The translations under genes were made by a program, and so were the position numbers. A DNA stretch of 57,490 bases from Anabaena sp. 4-3. GTDB taxonomy: Bacteria > Cyanobacteriota > Cyanobacteriia > Cyanobacteriales > Nostocaceae. This document shows positions 11,454 to 21,424 of the stretch, piece after piece. The stretch is taken from NCBI RefSeq assembly GCF_001597745.1, contig NZ_LUHJ01000026.1, positions 217,450 to 274,939 of the forward strand, read 5' to 3'. The notes beneath the pieces are model-generated. The model saw only the letters and a list, made by a program, of their open reading frames with translations, was not told the DNA's origin and ran no database searches. Position 1 is the first letter of the stretch, and each line of letters begins with the position of its first letter.

Positions 11454-13022
11454 ATGCCAATTTATTTAAATTTTCACACTATGCGTCTAGTCAAAGACAG
11501 AGAATGGATACTGAGCTTATTAGGGTTGTCTTTACTACTATGGCTGATATGTTTGGGCAACTCTCCTTTAAGAGATTGGGACGAAGGTACTATTGCACAA
11601 GTGGCGCGTGATATTTGGCGTTCCCCACTTGGCTCAATGCGTTGGCTGTATCCTACTTTAGCTGGTGAACCTTATCATAACAAGCCACCTTTAATACACT
11701 TATTAATTGCTGGGACTTACTCACTTGCTGGTGTTAATGAATTGACAACACGTTTACCTAGTGCGATATTAACAGCTTTGGGTGTACCTTTACTGTTCTT
11801 GGTAGGAAGATTATCTTTTAACAGCAGTTTACCAGCCTTATTTGCGGCGTTAGTTTATTTAACCATGTTGCCTGTAGTGCGTCACGGCAGACTAGCAATG
11901 TTGGATGGTTCGCTGATGACTTTTTTCTTAGTGGTGCTTTGGTGTTTACTGAAAGCGCGTCATCACCAACCCTATGCTTTGGGTGTGGGGTTTGGCTTGG
12001 GTTTAATTGCTCTGACTAAGGGAATGATAGTTTTATTGTTGGGGGGAATTGCTGGTTTATTCGTCTTAGTAAATAGACAATTGAATTTATTGAGAAATCC
12101 CTATTTATGGGTGGGGATGTGTTTAGGAAATGCTCCGGCGATCGCTTGGTATGTGGCACAATGGTTACATTATGGCGACAGCTTTTTACAAATCAATTTA
12201 CAATCACAAACTTTTAACCGTTTGATAGAACCTGTTGAGGGTAATAGCGGCGCACCTTGGTACTATTTAATCGAAATCTTGAAATATGGTTTTCCCTGGC
12301 TGTTATTTTTGCCAGGGGGGTTATATCTAGCGTGGAAAAAACGACAGACTACTTGGGGTTGCTTGGTGCTTGTCGGGACAATTATATATTTAGTGACTAT
12401 TTCCGTGATGAAAACCAAGTTACCTTGGTATGTGATGCCTATATATCCATTTTTAGCCTTAGCCATTGGTGCTAAACTAGCGGATATTTGGCAGCATGGT
12501 TATTTTCAACCGAGAATTTTGACAGGATTCTTTATAGTTTTTGCGATTGCAGGTTTAGGAGGAGGCGTTTACTTTGCTACGAGTGATCCCCAGCCTGTGC
12601 TAATTGCCATGAGTATGGTTTTAGCTGTGAGTATGGGGATTGTAGCATGGTTAGTTAACAAGCGCGATCGCCGTTTTATTCCTGTGTTATTTTCTGGGAT
12701 GTATGTAGTTTTAATTTTACTAATGAGTTCCCAATCTTGGATTTGGGAATTAAACGAAAACTTCCCAGTCAAACCCGTAGCGGAATTAATCCGCGCCCAT
12801 GTTTCACCAGGAACTAAAGTTTATAGTTCTATTGCTTATAGTCGTCCTAGTTTAGATTTTTATGGCGATTGCCAAGTTATACCTGCTGATATCACAGCTT
12901 TAGAAACAATGTGGTTAAATAAATCTTATCTACTGTTAGATTCTACATCATTACAACAATTAAATCTTCCGATTAATCAATCTTTAGGAGAGGCAGAAGG
13001 CTTGATATTAATCCATCAATAA
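11454..13022 (+). CDS. ArnT/PMT-like glycosyltransferase (GT39 family) integral membrane protein
   Basis: A polytopic membrane protein of about 522 residues. The N-terminal loop carries the GT39/ArnT-type acidic motif (PLRDWDEGTIAQVARDIW, with the Asp-Glu needed for catalysis in this family) and the following HNKPPLIHLL motif. About a dozen hydrophobic helices follow, then a C-terminal soluble tail of about 90 residues. It probably uses polyprenyl-phosphate sugar as donor on the periplasmic side, matching the divergent GT2 plus small transporter. The frame is open from a TTG at 11448; the ATG at 11454 or the internal ATG at 11481 is more likely, and neither has a strong Shine-Dalgarno. The acceptor is unknown. 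Confidence 0.88.
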   Translation: MPIYLNFHTMRLVKDREWILSLLGLSLLLWLICLGNSPLRDWDEGTIAQVARDIWRSPLGSMRWLYPTLAGEPYHNKPPLIHLLIAGTYSLAGVNELTTRLPSAILTALGVPLLFLVGRLSFNSSLPALFAALVYLTMLPVVRHGRLAMLDGSLMTFFLVVLWCLLKARHHQPYALGVGFGLGLIALTKGMIVLLLGGIAGLFVLVNRQLNLLRNPYLWVGMCLGNAPAIAWYVAQWLHYGDSFLQINLQSQTFNRLIEPVEGNSGAPWYYLIEILKYGFPWLLFLPGGLYLAWKKRQTTWGCLVLVGTIIYLVTISVMKTKLPWYVMPIYPFLALAIGAKLADIWQHGYFQPRILTGFFIVFAIAGLGGGVYFATSDPQPVLIAMSMVLAVSMGIVAWLVNKRDRRFIPVLFSGMYVVLILLMSSQSWIWELNENFPVKPVAELIRAHVSPGTKVYSSIAYSRPSLDFYGDCQVIPADITALETMWLNKSYLLLDSTSLQQLNLPINQSLGEAEGLILIHQ

Positions 13023-13093
13023 ATAAGAATATATTGGTGATACCGTTTCTTCATATAGCTTGCGTGGCGTAGCCATAGATGCACTTTATTCTG

Positions 13094-13129
13094 TAATGTA
13101 GAGACTAGCCATGCTTAGTCTCTACATTA
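13094..13129. terminator. Hairpin between convergent glycosyltransferase and DUF2079 genes
   Basis: TAATGTAGAGACTA (13094-13107) pairs perfectly with TAGTCTCTACATTA (13116-13129) around an 8-base loop, and AT-rich runs lie on both sides. It is the only strong structure between two convergent genes, so it probably works as a bidirectional terminator. The GTAGAGAC core also occurs in the palindrome at 52052-52080, so it is probably a dispersed repeat recruited for this position. Confidence 0.65.
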
Positions 13130-13175
13130 TTTATTTTATGCAACTTCATAGATAATTGGTATTAGTTTTTGAGAT

Positions 13176-14585
13176 TTATTTTCTCACAAATAGATATACA
13201 TCATCACGCTGATATTGCAAATTAAAAGCTTGATGATTTTCCAACTTATTAACCAGGTTAGCTACAAACTCTTGATTATTTGATAAACCAGGGTTGCGAA
13301 TACTCAGCAATATATAACTAAACTTGTCTAACTCCACGTTAGGAACAGCCGGATTTATTAACTCAATGATTTTTCTCTGGCTTAAATGAGTAGCAATTTC
13401 ATCTGTAGTTAAAACGCTACCTGATGTTTGTACGAGATTGATAGCTGAGTGTGTAGCTTGCCAAGTATCTAACGATTGTAAATATTTACCTCCAAAATAG
13501 GTAAACTTTGCTAGACACAAAAATGTCACCAATGACCATAATATAATTGCTCTTTTAGTTTTGAGAAATACCCGATCTGCTGCTAAATTATTAATTACAG
13601 TTAACAATAAAAAAGGTAAAATTGGTAAAGAATATTGATGTAATAAGTCTTTTTGTAGTTGATAGTCTGAGAGTAAGTTGATGGCTAAACAGGGTATAGC
13701 ACTTACTAAAGGAGTCATTCCTTGGGGTGAAATTCCCCAGGCTACAGGTGCAAATAGTAGCAATAAGTAGCCTATATTGTCTAATGAGAACAGATTTTTT
13801 AAAACAATTCCTGGTTGTAAAATTATATTTTTAGTTATTTCGGTGAGGGAGTTTCCTAAATAGCTGAATCGTGAAGCATAACGTTCTATAGTTGCGGCTT
13901 CACCACCGATTACAGGAATTATCCATTTATTAGCAATAATATACCAAGCAATACCACTAATAAGAGCGATCGCACCACATAAGCGTCGTTTTTCAAAAAC
14001 AAGTAACCACACCCCCAAAGCAGCAACCGTCAGGGATAATATCGCCTTGCATCCCAACACGAGGAAGATACAGCCACAAAACCACCAAAGATTACCACTA
14101 CGAGCCATCAACACTGCTGTTAAGAATGCAGGTAAAGCAATGACTTCTGGATGAAAATCAAACAAATTAACATTAAAGACTAAGGGATATAACAGATATA
14201 CTACCGCCACAGCGATCGCTTGACTCTGTTTAAGTCCAGCTTGCATAGCTAAATACCATGTTGGCAAAGCACCTATAGCTAAAGCTATGGCTTGTATAGC
14301 TAATAGCCAATAAACACTAGGGTAGATTTTATATAAAATAGCTAGAGGATACCATATCCATGCTGCATGGTCTGCCAAAATATGGTAATTCGTAAAGGAA
14401 GAAATAGGCGGCTGTCCTTGACTAATTAAATAAGTTCCTTGATCAAATATTCCTAAATCAAAAGCAGTAGAATAAAACAGTATATGTCGTAAACTACTAC
14501 AGACAAATAAAATCAAAGCACTCACCCCAATCATCCAATTGATCACATTGGGGTGATTAAGTTTTTTTGTCATATTATTTTTCAC
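13176..14585 (-). CDS. DUF2079 family membrane protein, putative membrane glycosyltransferase
   Basis: A protein of about 469 residues with roughly ten hydrophobic helices. The N-terminal loop YSTAFDLGIFDQGTYLIS and the later FDFHPE motif are typical of DUF2079 proteins, a family thought to be related to GT-C glycosyltransferases; the Asp residues in the first loop and the DFHPE motif are the likely functional ones. The start is ambiguous between GTG at 14585 and ATG at 14573, and no clear Shine-Dalgarno decides. It is the last of three same-strand genes, following the methyltransferase by about 60 bp and convergent with the GT39 gene. It probably takes part in glycan assembly. Confidence 0.8.
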   Translation of the reverse strand: MKNNMTKKLNHPNVINWMIGVSALILFVCSSLRHILFYSTAFDLGIFDQGTYLISQGQPPISSFTNYHILADHAAWIWYPLAILYKIYPSVYWLLAIQAIALAIGALPTWYLAMQAGLKQSQAIAVAVVYLLYPLVFNVNLFDFHPEVIALPAFLTAVLMARSGNLWWFCGCIFLVLGCKAILSLTVAALGVWLLVFEKRRLCGAIALISGIAWYIIANKWIIPVIGGEAATIERYASRFSYLGNSLTEITKNIILQPGIVLKNLFSLDNIGYLLLLFAPVAWGISPQGMTPLVSAIPCLAINLLSDYQLQKDLLHQYSLPILPFLLLTVINNLAADRVFLKTKRAIILWSLVTFLCLAKFTYFGGKYLQSLDTWQATHSAINLVQTSGSVLTTDEIATHLSQRKIIELINPAVPNVELDKFSYILLSIRNPGLSNNQEFVANLVNKLENHQAFNLQYQRDDVYLFVRK

Positions 14586-14644
14586 TAATTTGTTTATTCT
14601 GATTTTCTAATTGATTTTATACATACAATCGTGTATTTTCTCAA

Positions 14645-15400
14645 TTATCTTTCATGACTTGGCAAAGTTTTTTGTGCCACCAATAAAATAGAGACACCAA
14701 ACGGTAAACCAAAGCGACCCATCAAATAACGTTCACTGGCAAATAAAAATGTTAAAAATTGGTTTATAGGTTTAGTAGGTAATTTTAAGTCACTGCTAGC
14801 ATCCTCAGAACTTTCCAGACGTAACCAATTCCGCAATAAACGCACAGTTGCCACAACAGGAAACAAAAAGATATTAAAGTAGCTACTGTAATGTACACTG
14901 TAGCCAGCTAACTTGACGATGTGTTTTAAACTCCTCAAAATATAGCGACGTTTATGATGATTTATTTCGTCGTGGCGACTCCATAAAAACTGATATGCGG
15001 GGACTGTAATTAATAACAAACCCCCTGGTTTTAACCTGGCATATAATGCTTTTAGTGTTGCTAAATCATCATCAATGTGTTCTAAAACATCGAGAATTAC
15101 AATCAAATCATAATCATCGGTGAAAGGAATTTTATCAGGTAGGCTACCTAATTTTACTTGTGTGACTTGTCTCTGATTAGCAATTTGACAAGCCATTGTA
15201 TCTAATTCCATAGCAGAAATTTGACCGTGACGGGATAGCATAACTAAATTGCCACCTGTGCCACAACCTGCTTCTAGAATATGAGAGTTTTGTGCTAAAT
15301 TTAGTTGCCGAATAATTTTATCTACAATTAGACGACGACCGACAAACCACCAATGACTATCTTCTACTTTTGCAAACTGTAGGTATAACTCTTTGTCCAT
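14645..15400 (-). CDS. Class I SAM-dependent methyltransferase
   Basis: About 251 residues. The Rossmann SAM-binding motif I is ILEAGCGTGGNL, followed by the motif-II-like acidic strand (YDLIVILDVLEHI) and the LKPGGLLLITVPAYQFLWS stretch typical of the Methyltransf_11/ubiE-like group. A hydrophobic stretch at about residues 170-190 may touch the membrane. A longer form starting at 15415 would overlap the upstream gene; the ATG at 15400 is preferred because TAGG lies six bases upstream and it begins two bases after the upstream stop, a typical coupled arrangement. Its place among membrane glycosyltransferases suggests it methylates a sugar or lipid-linked intermediate, which is inference. Confidence 0.85.
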   Translation of the reverse strand: MDKELYLQFAKVEDSHWWFVGRRLIVDKIIRQLNLAQNSHILEAGCGTGGNLVMLSRHGQISAMELDTMACQIANQRQVTQVKLGSLPDKIPFTDDYDLIVILDVLEHIDDDLATLKALYARLKPGGLLLITVPAYQFLWSRHDEINHHKRRYILRSLKHIVKLAGYSVHYSSYFNIFLFPVVATVRLLRNWLRLESSEDASSDLKLPTKPINQFLTFLFASERYLMGRFGLPFGVSILLVAQKTLPSHER

Positions 15401-15402
15401 TT

Positions 15403-16740
15403 CTAACCTACCCATTGTTCTTGAGCAAATCCTACAGCTAGCCTAGTCATTAATATCACAAATACACCAAAGGTGAAATATCCTAAACGCGGATAGCGAG
15501 ACAATAATACACCTATGGCTACATTCAAAGGTACGATACCATAGGCAAGGCGACTTAAAGATATTGTTCCGCCAGAAGCTAACAACAAACCAATCCCGCA
15601 CAAGCCATAAAAGAAAGTTACTGGTGTGAGTTTTGCTCGAACATACCATAATACATAACCGCCAGCCAAGACCATAAAAGCATTGAGCAGGTGATTAATC
15701 AAGTGTTCTTCTATTAACAGCAACAACAATAAAACTAAAGTGTAAAATCCGTAGACTATCTTTGCTGAGTGCATATATTTACGGAAGTGCCATAAACAAA
15801 AGCCTCCGCCCACAATTATCGTAAATATTAAAGGATGCCAAGGGTCGTTAATCAAGTCAGATGAGTTACGCAACCAACCAAATTGCCAGTTTTTTGCACC
15901 TACAACAATTTGCATCAGCATATTTAACCAACCTTGCCAATCAAACCCCAAAGAAGGCCGCCAACCTCGCTGTGCAGCAATAAAAGCTAAAGGGTGATGA
16001 AAACGAATAAGACAATACAAACTAAATAGTAATACGCCAGTGGCAGTTGCTAAACTGGCAATGTAAGCAATTGGCGGTTTGCGTTCCTTCCAAGTTGCAA
16101 TGATTAATGCTGGAATTAACGCCAAACCTGTGGGGCGTGTAGCTGTCGCCAACGCACCCCAAAGTGACATCCAGCCATACTGTTGTTGATCAAAAGCCCG
16201 TAATGTGGCTGTACTCAAAAATAAATATAATCCTTCGGTGTAAATTACTCCTGTAAACATTGAACTGGGATACCAACAAAGGACAGCAGTACCCCACTGC
16301 GCTACTCTCACGCCATAGCATTTTTTTAGCCATAAGTATAAACAGTAAAGTGCTGCTAAAAATGTCAAGTTGTTGATTAACAAACCTGCAACTTCAAAGG
16401 ATAAACCCAACTTCATCAATACCCTGATACTGAAGGGAAACAGGGGAAAGAAGGCGAGATTGTGTTGTTTTCCATCATTGACGAATTGATAACCAGTGGT
16501 AGCGATCGCCCGATAATGGCTACCATCCCAAGCATCAAACATTCCCCAACCCCAACTAGATAAAATGTTTGTGGGTGATGATGGTAAATGGGGCGCAACT
16601 AACAAAATACTTATCCATATTAAAATCCGGCTCAAAGACCACATCATTACCGGAAAGAGAAAATCATTATTCCATACAGCTTTTGTCATCAATATTTGCA
16701 CTTTGTCCATAGGCTCTAGTCGTTTGAAAAATTCCCTCAT
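15403..16740 (-). CDS. PIG-V-like mannosyltransferase family membrane protein
   Basis: About 445 residues with eight or more hydrophobic helices. An N-terminal lumenal-type loop holds WDGSHYRAIATTGY, matching the W-D-(A/G)-x-x-Y motif of PIG-V/GPI mannosyltransferase-like GT-C proteins common in bacteria. Further motifs are NLAFFPLFP and the ATRPTGLALIPAL loop. It probably transfers a sugar from a polyprenyl-phosphate donor on the outer membrane face. The methyltransferase gene follows with 2-bp spacing and the DUF2079 gene after that, indicating an operon. A second in-frame ATG exists at codon 11. Donor and acceptor cannot be derived from sequence. Confidence 0.82.
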   Translation of the reverse strand: MREFFKRLEPMDKVQILMTKAVWNNDFLFPVMMWSLSRILIWISILLVAPHLPSSPTNILSSWGWGMFDAWDGSHYRAIATTGYQFVNDGKQHNLAFFPLFPFSIRVLMKLGLSFEVAGLLINNLTFLAALYCLYLWLKKCYGVRVAQWGTAVLCWYPSSMFTGVIYTEGLYLFLSTATLRAFDQQQYGWMSLWGALATATRPTGLALIPALIIATWKERKPPIAYIASLATATGVLLFSLYCLIRFHHPLAFIAAQRGWRPSLGFDWQGWLNMLMQIVVGAKNWQFGWLRNSSDLINDPWHPLIFTIIVGGGFCLWHFRKYMHSAKIVYGFYTLVLLLLLLIEEHLINHLLNAFMVLAGGYVLWYVRAKLTPVTFFYGLCGIGLLLASGGTISLSRLAYGIVPLNVAIGVLLSRYPRLGYFTFGVFVILMTRLAVGFAQEQWVG

Positions 16741-17112
16741 GTATTGTTTGTTATTGCCGATGCTGTTGGTATTTAACAGTGTTATTTTGTACTAATGTCT
16801 ATCACATTTTTCAGAGCAAACTAAACATTAACATAACTATGTTTTTTTGGTAAAATTGACATCAAGCATTGAGTATTCAAATATTTTAACCAGTATCCTA
16901 AACATTTTTTGGGTACACACAAGTATTCAAATACACAAAAAATTACATAAAAATAGGAAATAACCCCAGCTAGATGATGAATAAGTATGAGTCAGAATTT
17001 CTAGGTATAAGCGATTTCTAGCTGATATTGGTATATTTATTGTGGCGATCGCTGTTCTGAATGAGTCCGAAGCAATTTATAGTGAGAGTTATCTGTCAAT
17101 AATTAAGCAATT
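16741..17112. promoter_or_regulatory. Divergent promoter region of the PIG-V operon and dxr
   Basis: 370 AT-rich bases separate two divergent transcription units. A TTGACA hexamer near 16856 is a candidate -35 element, without a convincing -10 partner. A HIP1-like GCGATCGC lies at about 17045, just upstream of dxr. No gene was seen here. Confidence 0.4.
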
Positions 17113-18312
17113 GTGAAAGCTATAACTCTTATTGGTTCGACCGGCTCAATCGGTACTCAGACTTTAGATATTGTCACTCAGTACCCAGATCAGTTTCGGA
17201 TTGTGGGATTGGCGGCTGGTAGCAATGTAGAAATGTTAGCTGCTCAAATTCGCCAATTTCGACCCAGCATCGCCGCCATTTCTGCCGTAGAAAAACTGCC
17301 AGCACTCCAAGAAGCTATCAAAGACCTTGATCCCCAGCCTATTTTACTAGGTGGTGAAGCAGGAGTCATCGAAGTAGCTCGCTATGGTGATGCGGAAACA
17401 GTTGTTACAGGCATCGTAGGTTGTGCTGGGTTACTCCCAACCATCGCCGCCATTGAAGCAGGTAAAGATATTGCTTTAGCCAACAAAGAAACTCTGATTG
17501 CTGGTGGCCCCGTAGTTCTACCGTTAATCGAAAAACACGGCGTAAAATTATTACCTGCTGACTCTGAACATTCAGCAATTTTTCAATGTCTGCAAGGTGT
17601 CCCAAAAGGCGGTTTGAGGCGGATTCTACTGACTGCTTCTGGGGGTGCTTTTCGGGATTGGGATGTAGCTAGATTAGCAGAGGTGACAGTTGCCGATGCT
17701 CTCAAACATCCTAACTGGTCGATGGGGCGGAAAATCACCGTAGACTCTGCAACTTTGATGAATAAGGGTCTAGAAGTAATTGAAGCACATTTCTTGTTTG
17801 GGTTAGATTACCAAGATATCGATATTGTCATCCATCCCCAAAGCATTATCCACTCGCTGATTGAACTGCAAGATACTTCTGTACTGGCGCAACTAGGTTG
17901 GCCGGATATGCGCTTACCGTTATTGTATGCTTTATCTTGGCCAGAGCGCATCTACACCGACTGGGAACGCCTAGATTTAGTCAAAGCTGGTAATCTTACC
18001 TTCCGTGAACCAGATCATCAAAAGTATCCTTGTATGCGGTTGGCTTATGCTGCTGGTAAAGCTGGCGGTTCGATGCCGGCGGTGTTGAATGCGGCTAATG
18101 AGCAAGCGGTGGCTTTATTCCTCGATGAGAAAATCAAATTTTTAGATATTCCTCGGTGTATTGAATGGGTGTGCGATCGCCATCAAAATGATAACTGTGC
18201 CAATCCTTCCTTAGATGATATTTTGGCAGCAGATCAATGGGCAAGACAAGAAGCGATCGCCGCTACTAAAAAGTTAAATACTGACTCGCGTGTAATTTCT
18301 GCACGCAGTTAG
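17113..18312 (+). CDS. dxr: 1-deoxy-D-xylulose-5-phosphate reductoisomerase
   Basis: Second enzyme of the MEP isoprenoid pathway, converting DXP to MEP with NADPH and a divalent metal. It has 399 residues, the family's normal length. The N-terminal NADPH-binding motif is [14 protein letters not shown]. The metal/substrate motif [10 protein letters not shown], the flexible-loop motif SGGAFRDW, and the [23 protein letters not shown] signature are all intact. The start is GTG at 17113, directly before the first beta strand; no upstream alternative fits. It stands alone. Its product feeds carotenoid, phytol and quinone side-chain synthesis, in line with the chlorophyll genes elsewhere in the window. 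Confidence 0.97.
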   Translation: MKAITLIGSTGSIGTQTLDIVTQYPDQFRIVGLAAGSNVEMLAAQIRQFRPSIAAISAVEKLPALQEAIKDLDPQPILLGGEAGVIEVARYGDAETVVTGIVGCAGLLPTIAAIEAGKDIALANKETLIAGGPVVLPLIEKHGVKLLPADSEHSAIFQCLQGVPKGGLRRILLTASGGAFRDWDVARLAEVTVADALKHPNWSMGRKITVDSATLMNKGLEVIEAHFLFGLDYQDIDIVIHPQSIIHSLIELQDTSVLAQLGWPDMRLPLLYALSWPERIYTDWERLDLVKAGNLTFREPDHQKYPCMRLAYAAGKAGGSMPAVLNAANEQAVALFLDEKIKFLDIPRCIEWVCDRHQNDNCANPSLDDILAADQWARQEAIAATKKLNTDSRVISARS

Positions 18313-18725
18313 TACCCACAGACAAAAAACAGAGGTTTTCATCCCCATAAAATCAGCTTTTTTGTCTATTTATCACCCCGTTGTATTAGAAAGAACAACT
18401 ACATAATGAGGATGGTGAATTAAACACACCACCCTCAGCACTCTTACATATTTCTTTATTGATAATTTTTCTATATATCTACGGAGAAATAAAAAACTTT
18501 TTAGTAATTTTGTCTAAAAAAATTGTGTTTTATCAGGAATAAACAGCCGATTGATTGTATACTCTAAAAGCAATAATTACTTAAAATTGTCCACCAAGTC
18601 AATAACATTTATTGTTAATAATAACACAACTTGCGAGGATTTTTTAAGTAATTTTGCGAAAAATAAAATTACAATTTACACGTAAATGCCCTTAACAAAA
18701 GGGAAAATTTCAGGAATTTATCTTT
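18313..18725. other. Intergenic region after dxr
   Basis: About 410 AT-rich bases. Just after dxr, AGACAAAAAA (near 18322) can pair with TTTTTTGTCT (near 18357), which might act in termination. Nothing else could be assigned. Confidence 0.35.
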
Positions 18726-18923
18726 ATGATTCCTACCTTAATTTTAGCTTGGATAGTCTTCATCATAGTTTGGAAGATATTAAAAGCAACTGTCACCAAT
18801 GCCTTAACGATTGCGGCAATACTCATTTTATTAAATATTGGTTTTGGTATTACACCGCAAGATATTTGGCAACAAATTATGCAATTGCTTCAAACTGCCT
18901 CGCAGATTACAACTGGCAAGTAA
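18726..18923 (+). CDS. Small conserved cyanobacterial membrane protein, function unknown
   Basis: A 65-residue protein with two hydrophobic segments (about residues 3-17 and 24-42) and a polar tail containing GITPQDIWQQI. Its composition is clearly protein-like, and I recall similar short proteins with the same ITPQDIWQQI motif in other filamentous cyanobacteria, but no function is known to me. The ATG at 18726 lies in an otherwise gene-free stretch. An overlapping frame (18686-18934) looks like noise, with scattered Asn, Tyr and Ser. It is the only gene between dxr and the convergent thioesterase. Confidence 0.6.
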   Translation: MIPTLILAWIVFIIVWKILKATVTNALTIAAILILLNIGFGITPQDIWQQIMQLLQTASQITTGK

Positions 18924-19000
18924 ATATTAAGTAGCTGACATCTGGCATTACCCTCAATCACCGTGGGGCGATGCACAGCCCCCCTAACCATATCTTTGAT

Positions 19001-19501
19001 TTAGTTATTGTGCAAATTAGAAACCTTTGCTAAAGCATCTTTCACACTAGGTGGTAACTGACGCATAATTTTACCTCTTTCCCGGTCTAATGCCACTAAT
19101 GTCACTTTGGCAGTCACAAATAATTGCTGTCCATCGGTGGAGACAATAGCATAATCCCAATTGATGCGGACACCCGTAACCTCATTCATCCGGGTTTTCA
19201 GCACGGCGGACATACCCAACTGAAGGGAGCGATGATAGCGCACAGAAAGTTCTACAACAGGCAAGTCACAGCCTAAAGCCACCAAATCAGCAAACTCGAT
19301 ACCGATAGAGCGTAAACATTCTACCCGTGCTTCTTCCATCCAAGTCAGATAAGTACCATGCCAGACAATACCCGCATAGTCAGTGTGATGGGGATGTACT
19401 TTGATAGGATATGTAAACCAAGTATCAAATTCATTAATAGAGGGAAGTTCAATGGCATTAGTTGGAGGTAATTGTGCTTGGTTGGATTTTTCTTCAGACA
19501 T
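19001..19501 (-). CDS. Acyl-CoA thioesterase family protein (hotdog fold, 4HBT)
   Basis: About 166 residues. The 4-hydroxybenzoyl-CoA thioesterase-type motif HHTDYAGIVWHGTYLTWMEEARVE is present, with the catalytic Asp in the DYAGIV segment and Glu in the following helix. An N-terminal extension of about 30 polar residues precedes it. The frame extends to a TTG at 19507, but the ATG at 19501 is the more natural start. It probably hydrolyses an acyl- or aryl-CoA in the cytoplasm. Cyanobacterial DHNA-CoA thioesterase of phylloquinone synthesis belongs to the same superfamily but looks different in its active-site loop, so no symbol is given. It lies downstream of lysS on the same strand, about 200 bp away. 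Confidence 0.82.
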   Translation of the reverse strand: MSEEKSNQAQLPPTNAIELPSINEFDTWFTYPIKVHPHHTDYAGIVWHGTYLTWMEEARVECLRSIGIEFADLVALGCDLPVVELSVRYHRSLQLGMSAVLKTRMNEVTGVRINWDYAIVSTDGQQLFVTAKVTLVALDRERGKIMRQLPPSVKDALAKVSNLHNN

Positions 19502-19537
19502 ATTCAAGTTTGTTAGTAAGTATCAGGCAATTGGTTT

Positions 19538-19584
19538 GTAGTAAGGACTTTAGTCCTGATTTTGAGGACTAAAGTCCTCACTAC
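19538..19584. repeat. Dispersed hairpin repeat, copy 1
   Basis: GTAGTAAGGACTTTAGTCCT (19538-19557) pairs with AGGACTAAAGTCCTCACTAC (19565-19584), with one mismatch in a 20-bp stem and a 7-base loop. A second copy is at 55994-56042. It is a MITE- or REP-like dispersed palindrome. Here it lies between lysS and the thioesterase gene. Confidence 0.85.
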
Positions 19585-19640
19585 GAACTTAAAATAATAT
19601 GCTAGTTGCGTCAGTCTTGACATTATAAAATAGTATAAAC

Positions 19641-19683
19641 AAAAACCTGTAGAAACCTAAAATATCAAGTTTCTCCAGGTTTT
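19641..19683 (-). terminator. Probable terminator of lysS
   Basis: On the minus strand, AAAACCTGGAGAAAC pairs with GTTTCTACAGGTTTT (one mismatch) across a 12-base loop and is followed by a T-rich stretch. It lies directly after the lysS stop. Confidence 0.65.
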
Positions 19684-19706
19684 AATAATTTGGTGACGAC
19701 TATTTA

Positions 19707-21233
19707 CTAAGACTCTGACTCTGGGGAAGATTCGGATTTTTCTGGCTTGAGTAAGGGGAAAGCAATCACATCACGGATACTGGCAGCATCAGTTAATAAC
19801 ATGACTAACCGATCAATACCAATACCTAAACCGCCAGTGGGCGGCATACCATATTCTAAAGCAGCCAGAAAATCTTCATCTACACCTTGAGCCTCTAAGT
19901 CACCCGCAGCTTTGCGGGCTGCTTGTGCTTCTAGGCGTTCTCGTTGGTCGATAGGATCAGTTAATTCTGAGAAACTGTTGGCAGTTTCCCGCCCAACGAT
20001 AAATAACTCAAATCTTTCCACCAAGCTAGGCTGAGAACGGTGAGGTTTAGCTAGAGGCGAAATTTCTACAGGATAGTCAATCACAAAGGTAGGCTGAATT
20101 AAGTTAGCTTCTACCTTTTGTTCAAAGGCTTCATTTAACAGTTTGCCAATGGAAGGTACATCTTCTATACCTGTTAATCCGGCATTTTTACTAGCTGCCT
20201 TGGCTTCTTCCAAGGTTTGGAAAGAATTGAAATCTAAGCCAGTAGCTTCTTTAACTAAATCGTGCATTGTCACCCGTCGCCAAGGTGGTGTTAAATCTAC
20301 AGTTTCGCCTTGGTAGGTAATTTGCAGCGTGCCGAGGACTTCTTGCGCCACAGTGGTAATAATACCTTCTGTGAGTGCCATCATATCGTTGTAGTCGGCG
20401 TAGGCTTGGTAAATTTCAATGGATGTAAATTCCGGGTTGTGTCGAGTCGAAATTCCCTCATTACGGAAAATTCGCCCCAATTCAAACACCTTTTCAAAAC
20501 CACCGACAATTAACCGTTTGAGATGGAGTTCTGTAGCAATTCGCAAATACAACTCCATTTCCAGGGTGTTGTGGTAGGTGATGAACGGACGCGCATCAGC
20601 ACCCCCAGCTTCACTTTGTAAAACTGGCGTTTCAATTTCTAAAAAATCACGTTGTTCCAAATAGCGACGAATTCCCGCCGTAATTTGGGCGCGACGGCGA
20701 AAAGTTTGCCGGACTTCAGGGTTAACAATCAAGTCCACGTAGCGTTGACGGTATCGCTTGGCAACATCCGTCAACCCATGCCACTTGTCGGGTAGGGGCA
20801 GAAGGGATTTAGTGAGGATGGTGTATTGTTTGACGTAAACCGATAACTCGCCCTTTTCAGTCCGTTTGACAGTACCTGTGACTCCCAGGATGTCCCCTAC
20901 ATCTGTGAGTTGTTTGAGATGATTAAAGGCATCGGCATCAACCTCTGCCATGTTTTCCTGAATGCGATTTTTCTCCAAATACAGTTGAATTGTGCCTGTT
21001 TCATCCTGCAAGGTGAAAAAAGCCAATTTACCGAAAACGCGACGCGCCATAATGCGCCCAGCAATGGCGACTTCTAAATCAACTTCTTCGCCACTGGGTA
21101 AATCGGCAAATTTTTCTTGCAATTGGGCTGCATGATGGGTAGATTCCCAACGATAGGCGTAGGGGTTAGTCCCTAGCTGCTTGAGTTGTTCTACTTTCTC
21201 CAGCCTAGCGGCACGGATATCTTCTTCCGACAT
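19707..21233 (-). CDS. lysS: Lysyl-tRNA synthetase, class II
   Basis: Charges tRNA-Lys. It has 508 residues. The N-terminal OB-fold anticodon-binding domain occupies about residues 55-160 ([22 protein letters not shown]). The class II catalytic core follows, with motif 1, motif 2 around [20 protein letters not shown], and motif 3 [12 protein letters not shown] near the end. The start [17 protein letters not shown] is typical of bacterial LysS. The [16 protein letters not shown] stretch identifies lysine rather than aspartate or asparagine specificity. It is followed by a hairpin terminator and a dispersed repeat before the thioesterase gene. Confidence 0.97.
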   Translation of the reverse strand: MSEEDIRAARLEKVEQLKQLGTNPYAYRWESTHHAAQLQEKFADLPSGEEVDLEVAIAGRIMARRVFGKLAFFTLQDETGTIQLYLEKNRIQENMAEVDADAFNHLKQLTDVGDILGVTGTVKRTEKGELSVYVKQYTILTKSLLPLPDKWHGLTDVAKRYRQRYVDLIVNPEVRQTFRRRAQITAGIRRYLEQRDFLEIETPVLQSEAGGADARPFITYHNTLEMELYLRIATELHLKRLIVGGFEKVFELGRIFRNEGISTRHNPEFTSIEIYQAYADYNDMMALTEGIITTVAQEVLGTLQITYQGETVDLTPPWRRVTMHDLVKEATGLDFNSFQTLEEAKAASKNAGLTGIEDVPSIGKLLNEAFEQKVEANLIQPTFVIDYPVEISPLAKPHRSQPSLVERFELFIVGRETANSFSELTDPIDQRERLEAQAARKAAGDLEAQGVDEDFLAALEYGMPPTGGLGIGIDRLVMLLTDAASIRDVIAFPLLKPEKSESSPESES

Positions 21234-21298
21234 GGTAACGAACTAAATAGGGCAAGATTAATTATAAATGTTGCTAAATGGGTATGGGGCATGGGGTA

Positions 21299-21398
21299 TT
21301 AGTCATTAGTCATTGGTCATTGGTCATTAGTCATTAGTCATTAGTCATTAGTTTTTCTCCCCCTGCTCCCCCTGCTCCCCCTGCTCCCCCTGCTTCCT
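21299..21398. repeat. Two adjacent short tandem repeats (STRR type)
   Basis: About seven units of a heptamer (GTCATTA/GTCATTG) at 21299-21351 are followed by about four units of a 9-mer (CCCCCTGCT) at 21359-21398. These are the short tandemly repeated repetitive sequences characteristic of Nostoc-type genomes. They sit between the starts and ends of lysS and the GNAT gene and have no spacers, so they are not CRISPR. Confidence 0.85.
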
Positions 21399-21424
21399 CA
21401 TCTCCTCCCAGTCCCTTCCAGTCC

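Noticed and set aside
18686-18934. 82-codon frame overlapping the small membrane protein gene
   Set aside because: The overlapping frame 18726-18923 has proper membrane-protein character and a conserved-looking motif; this one looks like noise.
21299-21398. Possible CRISPR array
   Set aside because: Direct heptamer and nonamer repeats without unique spacers; these are STRRs. The same holds for 29147-29192 and 50261-50311.
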